Notes: generated by a model from the sequence alone, not told the origin. Shown: positions 43,294-54,582, counted from the stretch's first letter. The stretch: DNA of 64,000 nt from Siderastrea siderea (GCA_964030785.1 OZ034967.1:56457265-56521264), one strand, 5' to 3'. A program made the numbers and translations.

Positions 43294-43521
43294 ATGAGAC
43301 GAATTTTAGATTCAAAATGTCGGACGAAGCAGAAAACGAAGAAACGCTCCTTTTCAGTGTTACTGCTCCGTAGGCATCGACGGCGGAAAGAAAGACAACC
43401 TGAAAAAAGATGGAGATCTTGTTGGGTAAGGGAAATCTTCACGAAGAGAAAACAACAAGGAGATTATCACAATCTTGTGCTTGAAATGCGACAGGCGGAC
43501 CGAGAATTTTATTTCAGGTAG
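43294..43521 (+). pseudogene. HARBI1-like transposase, N-terminal fragment
   Basis: 75 codons. The basic N-terminus (RRHRRRKERQPEKRW) is followed by the segment conserved at the start of Harbinger transposases (W-V-R-x-I-F, GDYHNLVLEMR, DREFYFR). The catalytic DDE domain is entirely missing. The frame stops where a tyrosine codon would be expected in YFRYLRM-type sequences. It lies inside the 43159-43861 element and cannot be active. Confidence 0.75.
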
Positions 43522-43592
43522 TTAAGGTAGTTAGTGCGGACGGCCTCTGCCAGTTTCTCATCATAATACAGCGTGTTTGAAGACGAAGGCGC
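43521..43592 (-). pseudogene. Second Harbinger gene, N-terminal fragment
   Basis: The in-frame ATG (MAPSSSNTLYY) in the context AAAATGGCGC begins a short frame that continues AEAVRTNYLNYLK and stops at the deletion junction. Harbinger elements normally carry a companion gene for a Myb/SANT-like DNA-binding protein; assignment rests on position and orientation rather than on a recognisable domain. Confidence 0.4.
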
Positions 43593-43861
43593 CATTTTGA
43601 AACTGCTAATCAGAGCAGGATTGGGAACTTTGTCGCTGGAATTTTTGCTGATATCAAATACTGCTGTTTGGTTATGCTTATGCCTTATGCTTATGTTGTC
43701 AGGTACACATTTGCGATTACGCGACATAAGCATAAGCATAAGAAAAAGGAAAAGTTTCCTTTTTCTTATGCTTATGTTTATGCTTATGTTACTCAGGTTC
43801 ACACAACGCTTTCTTATGCTTATGCATATGTTTATGCTTATGTCACAAGTGTGAACCAGCC

Positions 43862-45466
43862 TTTAATTATACTTGCATCATCTAGATAACCACTTAAAGC
43901 TAACTTCTATTTACATATCTTTTTTATGATTTTCTGTCATTCTTTAACTTATTTAATCCTTACATAGTGTGCTTCCCGCGCATACTATTTACAACTTTTG
44001 TACGAATGCCGACCGCTGATATCACAACCTTCTGTTTCAACTGGCTAATCAAATGCAAGCATTGTGGGAGACAGATTTGTTGGATTGCCGGAAAACGAAG
44101 TTCGTAGTTGACAATACTTACTCCTGTAAAGAGCGAATGGAGAGAATGAAAGACCAAAAAATATGCATATGCCGAAAAATATATTAGGCAAGAAAGTATT
44201 CCTTGACGAAGGTATTTGCGAAGGATATTTAGCAATTTGATTAGCCAGTTGAAACAGAAGCTGCAAAAAAAAGTTGTCAATAAGATGTAGAAGAAAAAAG
44301 TAGTAGCTGAACTAATAATTAAAAAAAAAAATTTTTTTACCTTATATGTACAGCCCTAGGACATGTACAGAGACAATATACAGATATAGGCAATACATAT
44401 TTACAATATACATAGATGCATCAGCAATCCACAAAGTTGCTGTAATTTCAGATCTTCCAGAATTTCTAGGCGCTTAATTTCCCATTCCCCATATTGTCAA
44501 GTAACCTTTATACTTACTCATCTAAGCCATTTCCTAAGGAAGACGTTTTTCCTCTCAGTCGAACTAAAAAGTACGAGTATGATGAGAGTAGGTTTGAAGA
44601 ATTCTGGCTGCATATAAAATGTCCATCTTTTAACAAGGTGTCGTTGAATTTCCAGAGTCCGGATCCCGGCTTTTTCCACTACAGTGAGATGCAAGTTGAC
44701 GATCTTAATAGGGAATGGATTTGGCATTTTAAGGTACAAAAAAATGCGTCCACTCTGTCCAATGTTCACGTTTAACGACGAAATTTACCCTCCAAATTAC
44801 CCCGTCAGTTGACGGTTGAAATTTTATCAATTTTACGCGTCACGCTTTCGCTTCCGTTGATGGCTGACAGAAAAAAAATCCAACGGTTGGCGGTTAAGAT
44901 CCCCTAAATGCTCAGGTGCCCATAAATTTTGATTTTTTAACATATGTAAGATTTTTAGTAACTAAGAAAAATTCTATTCTGAATTTTAATTTAGAAACTA
45001 ATAAATAAATATTGTTAATAACTAACTAACTAATTAACTAACTAACTAACTAACTAACTAAATAAATAAATAAATACAAACAGTACTTTCGTAGCCTTGC
45101 ATGGATTTAATAATCTTTGAATGTCTATCAGAATACAAGCGAATATTGACACACTGCAATTCCAGTCACCACCAAGCGGGCCCTGACTTGTTTTCAACAA
45201 TTTTTTTTTAGATTCCGAGACTGATCTTTTACTTTTAGATGGCTACTTGTACATAAGGACCGTTTAAAACCGGAAAAAAATAAGAGGCATATGCTCCGAG
45301 AGCATATGTATGTCGCAATTTGCGAGGGCTCCTCATAATTTAAATAACTCAACTGGACCCAAGGCTTAGCGCCTTTAATGAAATGTCTGTAGTTCGTTAA
45401 ACAATTTGCGATAAATTATGTGTACCTCTCATAAGCAGTCCCTAAATCATCTTTAAAAAATCGCCT
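43862..45466. other. Non-coding DNA downstream of receptor 6
   Basis: 44500-44772 is an open stretch lacking a start ATG (FFHYSEMQVDDLNREWIWHF), followed by GTCAGTTGACGGTTGA-type sequence. It may be the end of a decayed mobile element or an exon fragment; unrecognised. A TAAC/TAAA tetranucleotide microsatellite occupies 45016-45076. Confidence 0.35.
45016..45076. repeat. (TAAC)n/(TAAA)n microsatellite
   Basis: About nine ACTA-phase units followed by four AAAT-phase units in uninterrupted tetranucleotide register. Confidence 0.9.
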
Positions 45467-46525
45467 CTACTGCTGGCTTTGTTTATCTTGTCCGGTTCGT
45501 TGAGTTACTGGACGTGGCCCGTCTGTGGTGTGGACTCTTACCACCATAGTACGCTCACCTAGCACTCTGGGACACATGGCAAACAGAATCTTCCTGTAGT
45601 GGTGGCGGTAATTTTTGTTGCTCAGCCCGTAAATAAACGGATTAACACAGCTGTTGATGAAGGGGAGAAGAAGGATAGCATGATGTTCCTTAGTGTCCAT
45701 CTTAGCTTTTCCTGCCCATGCTAACACCAGGTAGATTTGACCTGGGGCAAAGCAAATGACCAAGAGGACGCTCGCCGCGGCGATCATCCGTGTCATCTTC
45801 CCTCGCAGTTTGGCTTTGCTCTCTGCTGACGCGACCGGAGATTTGCTGACCTTTGCTATCATGTGGATGTACAGACCAATAATGAGGAGGCATGGGAGAA
45901 ACATCTTCATGGTAACTTGGAAGATACCCAAAAACAAACGGAACAGTGAACCTTTTAAATAAAACCTGTGTTCGCAGATCGTGTTGGAGGAAGGATTGTA
46001 GCCTTTTTCAATAATGCCTGAACACGTGAGAGCAAACGACCACACCCAAGATGAGACAATATAGAGTATGGATCTCTTTTTGTTGAAGTAGACGCTATAT
46101 TTTTGAGGCCTCATAATAGCAAACCATCGCTCTGCGGTTAACGCCAAGCACAGATAAACCGAGAAAACCACGAGTTGGAAGAGAAACACACGACTCCATA
46201 TGATTCGGCAGAATAACTCACCCAAGACGGAGTTGGTGGGATAAGGAAACCCGTCACCAATAACAAAAGCTGGGTTTGTGATCAGGGTTATGGCGGTCAA
46301 CACATCAGCTACGGCCAGGGACAGAATTAAAATGTTGTAGGATTTATTTAACAGCTTCTTGTCCCAGACAAATACGAGGATTACCAACGAGTTTCCTAGG
46401 AACGCTATCGTGCAAATGATGGAGTAAGTTACTTGTGTTGCGGTAGTTATTCCAACTACTGCTTTAATCAGAGGAGAAGTAGGAGACGTCACTGTACTTG
46501 ATGAAATGTTCAAGGTTGAATTCAT
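45467..46525 (-). CDS. Rhodopsin-like (class A) G-protein-coupled receptor 6
   Basis: 352 residues from the ATG at 46525 (MNSTLNISSS, sequons N2 and N6). A seven-codon in-frame extension upstream starts with TTG and is not supported. Landmarks: N45 (LGNSL), D74 (AVADVLTA), C106 (ELFCRIIW), ERW 132-134 with FAIMRPQKY after it, ECL2 C184 (NTICEH), P211, CFAP 258-261 followed by GQI where siblings have NQI, and NPFIY 295-299. The tail is long and glutamine-rich. The leader here (GTCTCAGACGGAGCT) departs from the shared form except at its end. Intact receptor; closest to 4 and 5 by its ECL2 and TM6. Confidence 0.95.
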   Translation of the reverse strand: MNSTLNISSSTVTSPTSPLIKAVVGITTATQVTYSIICTIAFLGNSLVILVFVWDKKLLNKSYNILILSLAVADVLTAITLITNPAFVIGDGFPYPTNSVLGELFCRIIWSRVFLFQLVVFSVYLCLALTAERWFAIMRPQKYSVYFNKKRSILYIVSSWVWSFALTCSGIIEKGYNPSSNTICEHRFYLKGSLFRLFLGIFQVTMKMFLPCLLIIGLYIHMIAKVSKSPVASAESKAKLRGKMTRMIAAASVLLVICFAPGQIYLVLAWAGKAKMDTKEHHAILLLPFINSCVNPFIYGLSNKNYRHHYRKILFAMCPRVLGERTMVVRVHTTDGPRPVTQRTGQDKQSQQ

Positions 46526-48403
46526 AGCTCCGTCTGAGACGACCAATTGCCTCTTATAATGTGCGTTGGTTTTGGTGAGCTTTTAGTAAGGAATGCCCCT
46601 TTTTGATTTTTTATCACACTTGTACGTACAGCTTTTATATGGGAAGGCCCCAAGTGGTGATTACTGAAATGAAGATAAGATAGGTATTTTTTTATGTTAT
46701 TATATAGGTAGCCTCTGGATATGACAAAGAACGGGTTGTTCTGATTGGTTCTCGTCACCTCGGCTATCAGCTTATATCCTATGAAGAATTGTGCAAAATG
46801 GAAAAATCAAAAGGAAAGAGAAGGGTTAATTTTAAAAAGTCAAATATATTTCTAATAATCCAGGTGTTGTTTGTATAATGGTTCTTTGGATCGGCTTTGA
46901 CAAGAATCTCCGTTTAAGAATGAGAGGTACGGAGAGAGGGAAGTGAGCAAAAGCATACTCATCAATAATTCATGGAACGGATCCAGGAAATTCAGAATGT
47001 GGACGGCGACAACCTAGAGAGGTGGGGGCTTAGGTCCCCCTGGAAAATCTGGGTTCTCTGAGATACCATTTTTCTGCATTCTGGGAGCATTTGTGACCAA
47101 AATTTTAGGCTTCGGATGACAGATTTTGATATTTTTGCAAAATACCATTCGACACACGTTGCTTATTACAAAAAAAAAAAAAGAAGTCCCAGAAAAAAAA
47201 GGGTGGGGGGGGGGGGGGGGGGAGCGGCGCTGCCAGAGTTCGGGTTTGGCCAAATGTCTGTTTTTGAATTCTTTACCCTTGGAAAGCAGTATGGTAGCTT
47301 CTAATAGGAAGGTCGCCCCTCTCATCTGATCCAACATTCAGCACGAGATTGAATTCACTGCTAAAAGCTATTTAAATTTAAAATTGTGTAAATGACTAGA
47401 AAATAATTTTAAAAGGTCCGTGGCGTCTTCACTTTCTACATCAATATAGACTGAGGTAAATAATTTCCACTGGAACGCATGTTATCAAAATTTTAAGAAT
47501 ATTTAGATCTAACTGTTAAGCAACAGTTGAAATAGCTTGTTGACAACATTCAGACCTTCACAAGTGAACATGCAATTATTTGTGGAAAACCTGGTGCGAG
47601 TTCTTATAGTGAGTATTGACTAAATCAGACTTCCATTTCTGAGACAATTAACCAAAGGACCACTTTTCTAAAGATGGCATTTTCGTGAGTAATTTTGAAT
47701 GAACCTTGAGTGGAACATTATAGTCGAAATACTCAGCGCGTTCCGCTCATTATTTAGGAATGATTTTCATTAATCGGGAACGGATTGCATTATTGGAATC
47801 AAAATTCCACTTTTAAATTGAAGATTGAAATCTTCCAAGGGGCCGACTCATTCGAAGTAACGAATGTTGATTGGGTTATTACTTTTTGATAAGCCAAAAG
47901 CATGCATTTTGTTTAAAGATGGCATTTTCTTTTAAGAAAATTACTTAAAAGTAATTCTGAAAGGCCTTTCAGTAGAATGCTGAAGGGGCTTGATATAGTC
48001 GGAAAAAATCAATTTCAGTTTTCCTGATTAAAGTGCTGTATCTTCTGCGCCAAACTGATCCCGGCCGTTCATTTGGGCATGGTCGCCTTGACCAGTGTTT
48101 GCGACACAACTTGTTAAGCTACCAACACCATGTAGTAAAAAGGGGTTTCTCCTGCGCAGTTGCATGAGTGTTACTTGTGGCGTATAGCATAACATTAGAT
48201 AGAATATTTTGTTTGTTAGACATAAAAGGTGTCATCGTTAAAGAGGGATATTTGCTAGGTAAAATCCTGAATGAGAAAAGATCAACGAAGCATGGCTTGG
48301 GTTCAAGAACGAGACAGAACCTCCCAGTCGGGTGTTTTTCAAGCCGCTCTAAACGATTCCCGGGGTTCTCTTGTCAATGTGCTTCGCCGCCAAGAAAAAC
48401 GTT
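46526..48403. other. 5' flank / putative intron of receptor 6
   Basis: A poly-A run (47170-47182) and a poly-G run (about 47205-47222) occur close together and are prone to assembly error. No gene is supportable; open frames there come from the homopolymers. Confidence 0.4.
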
Positions 48404-48655
48404 GACATGGACAAACATCGAGATGAATTCAAAATCAAACTTGACGAAATGAGAGGCACAATCAACGACTTCGAAAAAACACTCGAAACGAACTGAAGAA
48501 GACGTCGAACGTTTAAACAACAATGTCAAGAAAGCTCCCTGACTGAAGATTTTGGTTCTCGAGAAAACAAGAATTCAAAATAAAAACAACGAAGACTAGA
48601 GAAATACACACAACAAGAGAACCTGCACTATAGTAACCGTGAAAAAAATAATCGG
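48404..48655 (+). mobile_element. Decayed LINE ORF1 fragment
   Basis: Across three frames one can follow DEFKIKLDEMRGTINDFEKT, then TEEDVERLNNNVKKA, then QRRLEKYTQQENL. This is a coiled coil followed by the R-L-E-x-Y-x-x-x-E-N-L motif that opens the RNA-binding domain of L1-type ORF1 proteins. Stops and shifts interrupt it. It lies immediately upstream of the putative receptor 6 promoter block (minus strand downstream side). Confidence 0.65.
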
Positions 48656-48688
48656 AGAGCGAAGATTGTAATTTTTTTTCGACCTTAC

Positions 48689-48780
48689 CTACTTCAGTGA
48701 GCCAACGTCTGCAACTCTGCTCTCCGGTGATCTCTAGCTTCCGTGCCGGTAGATATAACTTAAATTATTCCAGGCAACAC
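48689..48780 (-). promoter_or_regulatory. Putative promoter and first exon of receptor 6 (unit E)
   Basis: On the minus strand the block ends ACTGAAGTAG|GTAAGG (exon end 48689). It aligns with unit D at 40975-41070 and, beyond D's LINE insertion, 48840-48960 aligns with 41640-41745. The distance to the receptor 6 ATG is 2.2 kb. GTTATATCTACC might serve as a weak TATA-like element. CCAGGCAACAC at 48768-48778 is half of the X-box seen complete in unit D. Confidence 0.5.
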
Positions 48781-50956
48781 TTCTTAAATAACCTAGACGT
48801 AAGCATTTAAAGTGCAACTAATTCAGATATCACTGCTTTTTCATTGGCTCGGTTGCAATTTGCGTAAATCTGATGCACTTAATGTTGCAGATTGATCTTT
48901 TCAGTGTCCATTACTGATTATATCTTGGATTTCTTTGTTAATCCTAAGTGAAACACGTCTGAAATAATTGATCGAGCAGGTCTTTGTGGAATTAGATGAG
49001 ATTTATTTGAGGCCAAAGTGAGATCCTTTGCTGTTGCGACGTTCTAAACCTTTAGGTTCCATCATCATTAATTTCATTGACCAGTAACTAACTCTACTTT
49101 TTCAAATTTACGTTGGTTGAATTAAAGTTAGTGAAACGAGGATATAACTACAGCTTTGACTAGACTCTTTTTTTTTTATAAGAACTTTTTTTTTTATTAG
49201 AACGTTGAGACTGAAATTGACCCAGATGTTAAGAACATGCTAAAGAACGTACCCAACCAGAGACTTTTGGACTTTTGCATCGGGCTAAAAACACGTACGT
49301 AGTAACAACATGAATTTGAATCGAGTTACATATTCTTTGTCTAAATATAGCAGATATGTATATAACAGCTTTAAACTGAAGTTTGTAGAGGTCATTCGTT
49401 TATCTTCTTGTCATTCTCAACTGTGGAAGAGCAATAAAGTGAATTCACCGAGAAAAAAAACAACAACAGTGAAAAGGGAAACTGATAATAAGTCATTACA
49501 TTTAAAGCGTTCATGGTTCCAAAAGAACATACTTAAGAACATTTCGGGCTCAAAACGTAAAGAAAGAAAAGAATAACATCCACTTTCGTTATAGCCTCGA
49601 CCACAAAATTAGACGTTCTTATATATAAAAAAGAGTGTACGGCAGTGTACCTATTCAGATGCTAAAAGCTGGAAGGGAAATATCCAGCTTCTCATAAAGG
49701 AGGCGTGTCCGTTGTGACGAGGAAAATAAGGGAAATAGCCTTTGCCATCTTTGCCATTACCGTCCTATTTGTGTTTGTGGCCTGATGCAAAATTTAACAA
49801 TTGGCCAGATAACCATTTCATTTAAAACAAGTGATGTTATTATAAACCCACTTACAGATAGAATCTCATACTTAGTTTTTCCTGCTAATGGACTTTTAAC
49901 TTATTCTGGAGCTTCTTGTAGCGAATTTTGATGGATTTTTCACGAAAATTTTAATACGATATTTGTTTATGTCACTTATTTAAGGAAGTCAATTAAAAAC
50001 CGAATCCTGAAACGCAGTACTTTTCACAGTGTCGCTCTTTATAAGACTGAAGACAATTTTTGCTTGCTTTTGTTTCAGAAAGGACTCACGTTAGATGAGA
50101 AAAAAACACGTAAAGTGTTTAAAGAAGAAACACACCAATCATATATTTGGGCAATCAGATGGAAAACCAAACCTAATCCTTACTTGGCTTACAGGCGGTT
50201 ACTCTAGCTCTGTTTCAGCGGTTAAAATGCGATGCAGTATGATTGGCGAAATATGATCGCGACAAGAATTTAACTTACTCTAGTTTTGTTTTCATGAGGA
50301 CCGTTGCTAATAGCAAACATTAACCACCTGGTAACATAGGTTGATTGCTTGAATATATCAGGCTTTCAAAAACATTCATACTTGCGTCATTTATTGTTTT
50401 TAAACAATAACGTAGAGTTAACTTTAGATTTAATGTCGGTGCGTGTAAACTTAAATTCATGAAAAAAAATGCCGCTAAGTTATAAAGCATTCCCATTATA
50501 ACCTTACTACAAACAAACTTTTTTTCCACTTTTGCATTTGTCTCCTTCGCAGCCATAATCCTGCGTAGCCACCAAAAGGAGACCACCTTTTGGGTCATCA
50601 CGCATGCGTCACGCTAAGAGACTACTTTCGCATGAATTCCGTTAATTAATTAAAAATAAATCAGTATTGGACCGTACAGGAAAACAATCAGAATTTTCAG
50701 ATCTTTTCCCGGAAGGGGATTGAGGGTGGTACTCAACACCAGCTGCTACCCGTATACCTAGAACAAGACTTGCACCTTCTTATTCCTTATAATTAATGAT
50801 ATTTCAAACATAGTAGATATATTCAGGTTTCTAGTTGCTCGAAGACTCCAATCTTTCTTATATTTTTACGTCATGATTTCTGCCAAAACTTTCACCCTTT
50901 TAGTATTTAGACTCAGTTTAAGCTGTATTTTGTCGACCTTTTCAAATACTTAAACG
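48781..50956. other. Non-coding DNA upstream of unit E
   Basis: 48840-48960 is the distal part of the D/E shared block. 49168-49200 contains two T-runs flanking ATAAGAAC. 49770-49870 shows weak similarity to 56845-56960 upstream of receptor 7 (TGTGTTTG..GCC.GATG, AATTTAACA, CATTTCATTT). No gene. Confidence 0.4.
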
Positions 50957-51062
50957 TCACATTTATTTATTTATTTATTTAGCTTCGCCTAACAAGAAAA
51001 CAACACATATACATAAAATTATTAGGCGGGGAGACCACTACAGCCTAGCCAATTATAGTACG
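50957..51062 (-). mobile_element. 5'-truncated LINE 3' end, same family as 41127-41578
   Basis: Minus strand: TATAATTGGCTAGGCTGTAG, GTCTCCCCG, a TTTTCTTG...GGCGAAG segment and an AAATAAATAAATAAAT tail. They match the 3' UTR order of the copy at 41430-41575. Only ~100 bp remain. Confidence 0.7.
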
Positions 51063-51360
51063 TTTTCCTACTCTTTCGTTTACGAAGGCACCCCTTTCAG
51101 ACTGAGCCTCCCAGTGTAGCCCACTATATAGAGCATTTTGCATCATGGACCATTTCAGCCGAAAAGTGTTTACTTGCGCCATTTATTGTTCAACATCGAT
51201 GACGTGGAGTTGATTGAACACAAATGAACATAAATAAATTAAATAAATTCATCCAATCATCGTAATCTTTAGTAAAACTTTAGCCAGTTAAGAACTGTAT
51301 TTTTCACTAACTAAAGTTTGCTACAGTCAATAAAAGTCATCAGTTAGAATGCTGGGGACG

Positions 51361-51440
51361 TGGATTAAAAAAGATCCTTCTCTTGTTCAAGACTTTAAAT
51401 TCTGTGCCAGCTAAGTGTTGCCCGTCGCTTTTTCGAGAAA
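51361..51440. repeat. Paralogous empty site of the 1.6 kb palindrome
   Basis: TTCAAGACTTTAAATTCTGTGCCAG corresponds to the joined flanks of the palindrome (TTCAAGACATTAA before it; TTAAGGTATGTGCCAG after it). The surrounding GGATTAAAAAAGATCCTTC is also shared. It shows the pre-insertion state with one TTAA-like target. Confidence 0.6.
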
Positions 51441-51695
51441 ACGAAAAGCCTTTTTCTATCCAACGTTTCATTAGCTAACGATCTTCTGCCGCCACTTAGT
51501 GGCACTTTATTTCTATTCAGGACATCCTTACATACATAGCATACATACATAAACTTTATTTCCTCTCGAATTTACATCCTTGCTTATTTACAAGAAAGAC
51601 AGTAAAACAGAGTAATCCCTTAAAATCATCTAATCAATTAATTCGTTAAAATGATGACGTGGGTTAAAAAGTCCTTCCCTTCTTCAAGACATTAA

Positions 51696-53300
51696 GGTGT
51701 TTCGATACAGTTTTTTTAGGACCATACCTAACTTTTTGAATCGGCTGTTAGACAGTCTTCTCCTTGTCAGATCAACGTGAAATTTGCAATACTTGTTGGT
51801 TTTGGATTGAACTTTAGCGTGGTTTACATTTTGTAAAAATCGATATTTCCATGACAACGATAAAAAAAATCCTCGAAAACAGTAAAATTGAAATTTTGCA
51901 CGATCCAGCTTTCGCTTCGAAAAGAGAATACCAGCGCCTTAAACTGTGGTGTATGGCAAACAAAATATGCAAGAACAAAAAAATTCTGTATGTTTGTTTT
52001 GAAGTAAATCACAAAAACATTTTCAGCCTTAGTTTTTGCCTAGTAATAGTAAATGCACTGAAAAATAATCAACGCTTTGATGAAATGGCTAGTAAATACT
52101 GTTAAAATGTGTCTTTTACTTACTATTTTACGCCTAGAAAGTTTTGTTGAAACTGGTGTTCGCGATCTCGAGAACGACTTGTTTTTCTAAGATCATTCGC
52201 ATAATAATTTTGTGAAAATTTTTTAATTTGAGCGCTTTTGCGAAAATCTTAAGAACGGCTCGATAGATTTTTTTAAAACATTAAACATGCGTGCTTGACG
52301 AGGTGACCAATTTTAGTTTTGAGTCTTATTAACATTGATTCACTGGAACACTTTTAGATTTAACGTTAAAGAGGATGTATGAACCGACGGAAAGACTTGC
52401 GTTACATATAAACAGTTGGCAAGTAAATGCTAATATATTCAAAGTAATGCGCAATGCATTCCTCCGTGATTTTTACTTTTCGTTGTAATCTACAGTGCAA
52501 CAAAGAACAAAGAAACCAGATAAAAATCACGAAGCAATGAATAACGCATTACTTTGAATATATTAGCATCTACTTGCCAACTGTGAATTTGTAACGCAAC
52601 CTTCTCCGTCGTTTCACACATCCTCTTTAACTTTAAATCTAAAAGTGTTCCAGTGAATCAATGTTAATAAGACTCAAAACTAAAATTGGTCACATCGTCA
52701 AGCACGCATGTTCAATGTTTAAAAAAAATCTATCGAGCCGTTCTCAAGATTTTCGCAAAAGCGCTCAAAATAAAAAATTACCACAAAATTATTATGCGAA
52801 TGATCTTAGAAAAACAAGTCGTTCTCGAGATCGCGAACACCAGTTTCAACAAAACTTTCTAGGCGTAAAATAGTAAGTAAAAGACACATTTTAACAGTAT
52901 TTACTAGCCATTTCATCAAAGCGTTGATTATTTTTCAGTGCATTTACTATTACTAGGCAAAAACTAAGGCTGAAAATGTTTTCGGATTTACTTCAAAACA
53001 AACGTACAGAATTTTTTTGTTCTTGTATATTTTGTTTGCCATACACCACAGTTTAAGATGCTGGTATTCTCTTTTCGAAGCGAAAGCTGGATCGTGCAAA
53101 ATTTCAATTTTACTGTTTTCGAGGATTTTTTTTTATCGTTGTCATGGAAATATCGATTTTTACAAAATGTAAACCACGCTAAAGTTCAATCCAAAACCAA
53201 CAAGTATTGCAAATTTCACGTTGATCTGACAAGGAGAAGACTGTCTAACAGCCGATTCAAAAAGTTAGGTATGGTCCCAAAAAAACTGTATCGAAACACC
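51696..53300. mobile_element. 1.6 kb near-perfect palindrome flanked by TTAA
   Basis: GGTGTTTCGATACAGTTTTT at the left faces AAAAACTGTATCGAAACACC at the right. The two arms of ~780 bp remain complementary almost to the centre near 52495, where GTGATTTTTA faces TAAAAATCAC. TTAA borders both ends (51692-51695 and 53301-53304), the target used by piggyBac-type elements and some MITEs. All open frames inside are mirror-image artefacts. No transposase is present. Confidence 0.85.
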
Positions 53301-54582
53301 TTAAGGTATGTGCCAGCAAGATGTTGACTATCCCTTTACATAATCTTGTCTTTAACATTTAATCACGATCGATCACGTTTTCCGCGAAAAGAGAAAGCAA
53401 TAGTCTTTTGTATTCGATTACTTTGCGATTTGAAAAAGGAAAACCGAAATCCTTGACAATGGGTTTTAATTTGAGTTCTTGCAACAAATCCCTTGTTAAA
53501 TCTTTTCTAAGCTTTGGAATTATGTATCTTCGTAAGGGTTTTCAAGGGACTGAAAAGAGGCAGAGATCATATCCGGGGAGCTCAGACTTTTGTTTATAGA
53601 AAGCGCCCCAGCGTCAAAAGAATTGACCAGAACATCTTTTTTTCACACTCTGTATATAACGCTTATGAGTGTTACCAAATATCGCCTAGTGATCCTTTAT
53701 GTAAAGAGGATAAGCTCGGAACAGAGGTTGGGCTGTAAACCGGGAAGGGTTTTAACCGGCGTAACCTTTTGTCGCCACAGTAGTGGGATTGCAACCTAGA
53801 CAGTTACGTCATGGCTTACTTAGATAAAGGGGAAGCCCTGTTTTACTTTAGGTTTTCAGGGGAAAAATAATTATAATCACCATTGTTTCCAATGCAAGCT
53901 CAAAAAACTCACAAATTCTGATATCTTATCGACAACAGCACTTCAATTCATTTTCAGGAGTCAAAATAGTACAACTTTCATTTCACGTGACCTCTTTTTA
54001 CACAAATGGGCCAACCCTGTCATTCCTGTTAACGTTTATTTGTTATTAGGGTACAAACCACAGACCAGAATTTCTTATTCTCATCCTTTTGTAATATGTA
54101 AGAGGCAAACCAGTACAAAAAATTAAGCTTCCTGGATTTGAAAAGGAAACTTGCCTCTGATTATGTGTCAGGAATCACACTGCTACTTGTTTATTTAACA
54201 TTACATAAGCGATCAAAGTCCGTGTGGCCAGCTGATTGCTACTACCCTCCCCCCCACCCCTTCCCCAACCCGGCTCCGAAGGATTATTGAAATCTAGCTT
54301 CACAAGCATACACATAAAACATTCATTATTTCAATAATATTGCAAAGCTAGTTTACATTTACATGCATGACTGCTTTTTGATTTTCTACCATCTATGTAC
54401 AAGTTGCTTGATATTGACAGCTAATGAAGGAAATTATCGCTCTAGCGTGCTGGCAAATTTATAGCCTCGCCGTTGTACAAGGGGGTTGGGGTGGAATTGG
54501 GTGGTAGGAACTCCATAGAGGTTTTTTTCCTTGCTACAATATTTTGTAAGACCTCGCAGGTAAGACATCGCTTACCAGGGGT
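53301..54582. other. Non-coding DNA
   Basis: No supportable gene. A C-rich tract (CCCTCCCCCCCACCCC) lies near 54246-54262. Overlapping frames at 53408-53799 have no recognisable motif. Confidence 0.35.

Larger units (their letters stand above)
43159..43861. mobile_element. Internally deleted Harbinger (PIF) transposon
   Basis: Terminal inverted repeats GGCTGGTTCACACTTGTGAC and GTCACAAGTGTGAACCAGCC are followed on both sides by arrays of ATAAGCATA units. These arrays recur internally at 43680-43790. On the plus strand a frame from the ATG at 43294 reads WVREIFTKRKQQGDYHNLVL and then DREFYFR, the N-terminal signature of HARBI1-like transposases, and stops there. On the minus strand MAPSSSNTLYYDEKLAEAVR from about 43592 runs toward it, as expected for the second Harbinger gene. 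Both are cut at a shared junction near 43520. TSD unclear (possibly TAA). Confidence 0.82.

Noticed and set aside
43573..43889. Leucine/methionine-rich frames resembling membrane proteins
   Set aside because: Encoded by ATAAGCATA-type repeats of the Harbinger element.
46526..46546. In-frame upstream extension of receptor 6
   Set aside because: It begins with TTG; the ATG at 46525 gives the MNSTLNISS start that matches its paralogues.
47014..47337. Proline- and glycine-rich frames
   Set aside because: Generated by adjacent poly-A and poly-G runs.
51824..53327. Paired frames on both strands
   Set aside because: They are the same sequence seen twice because of the 1.6 kb palindrome; no start context or domain.
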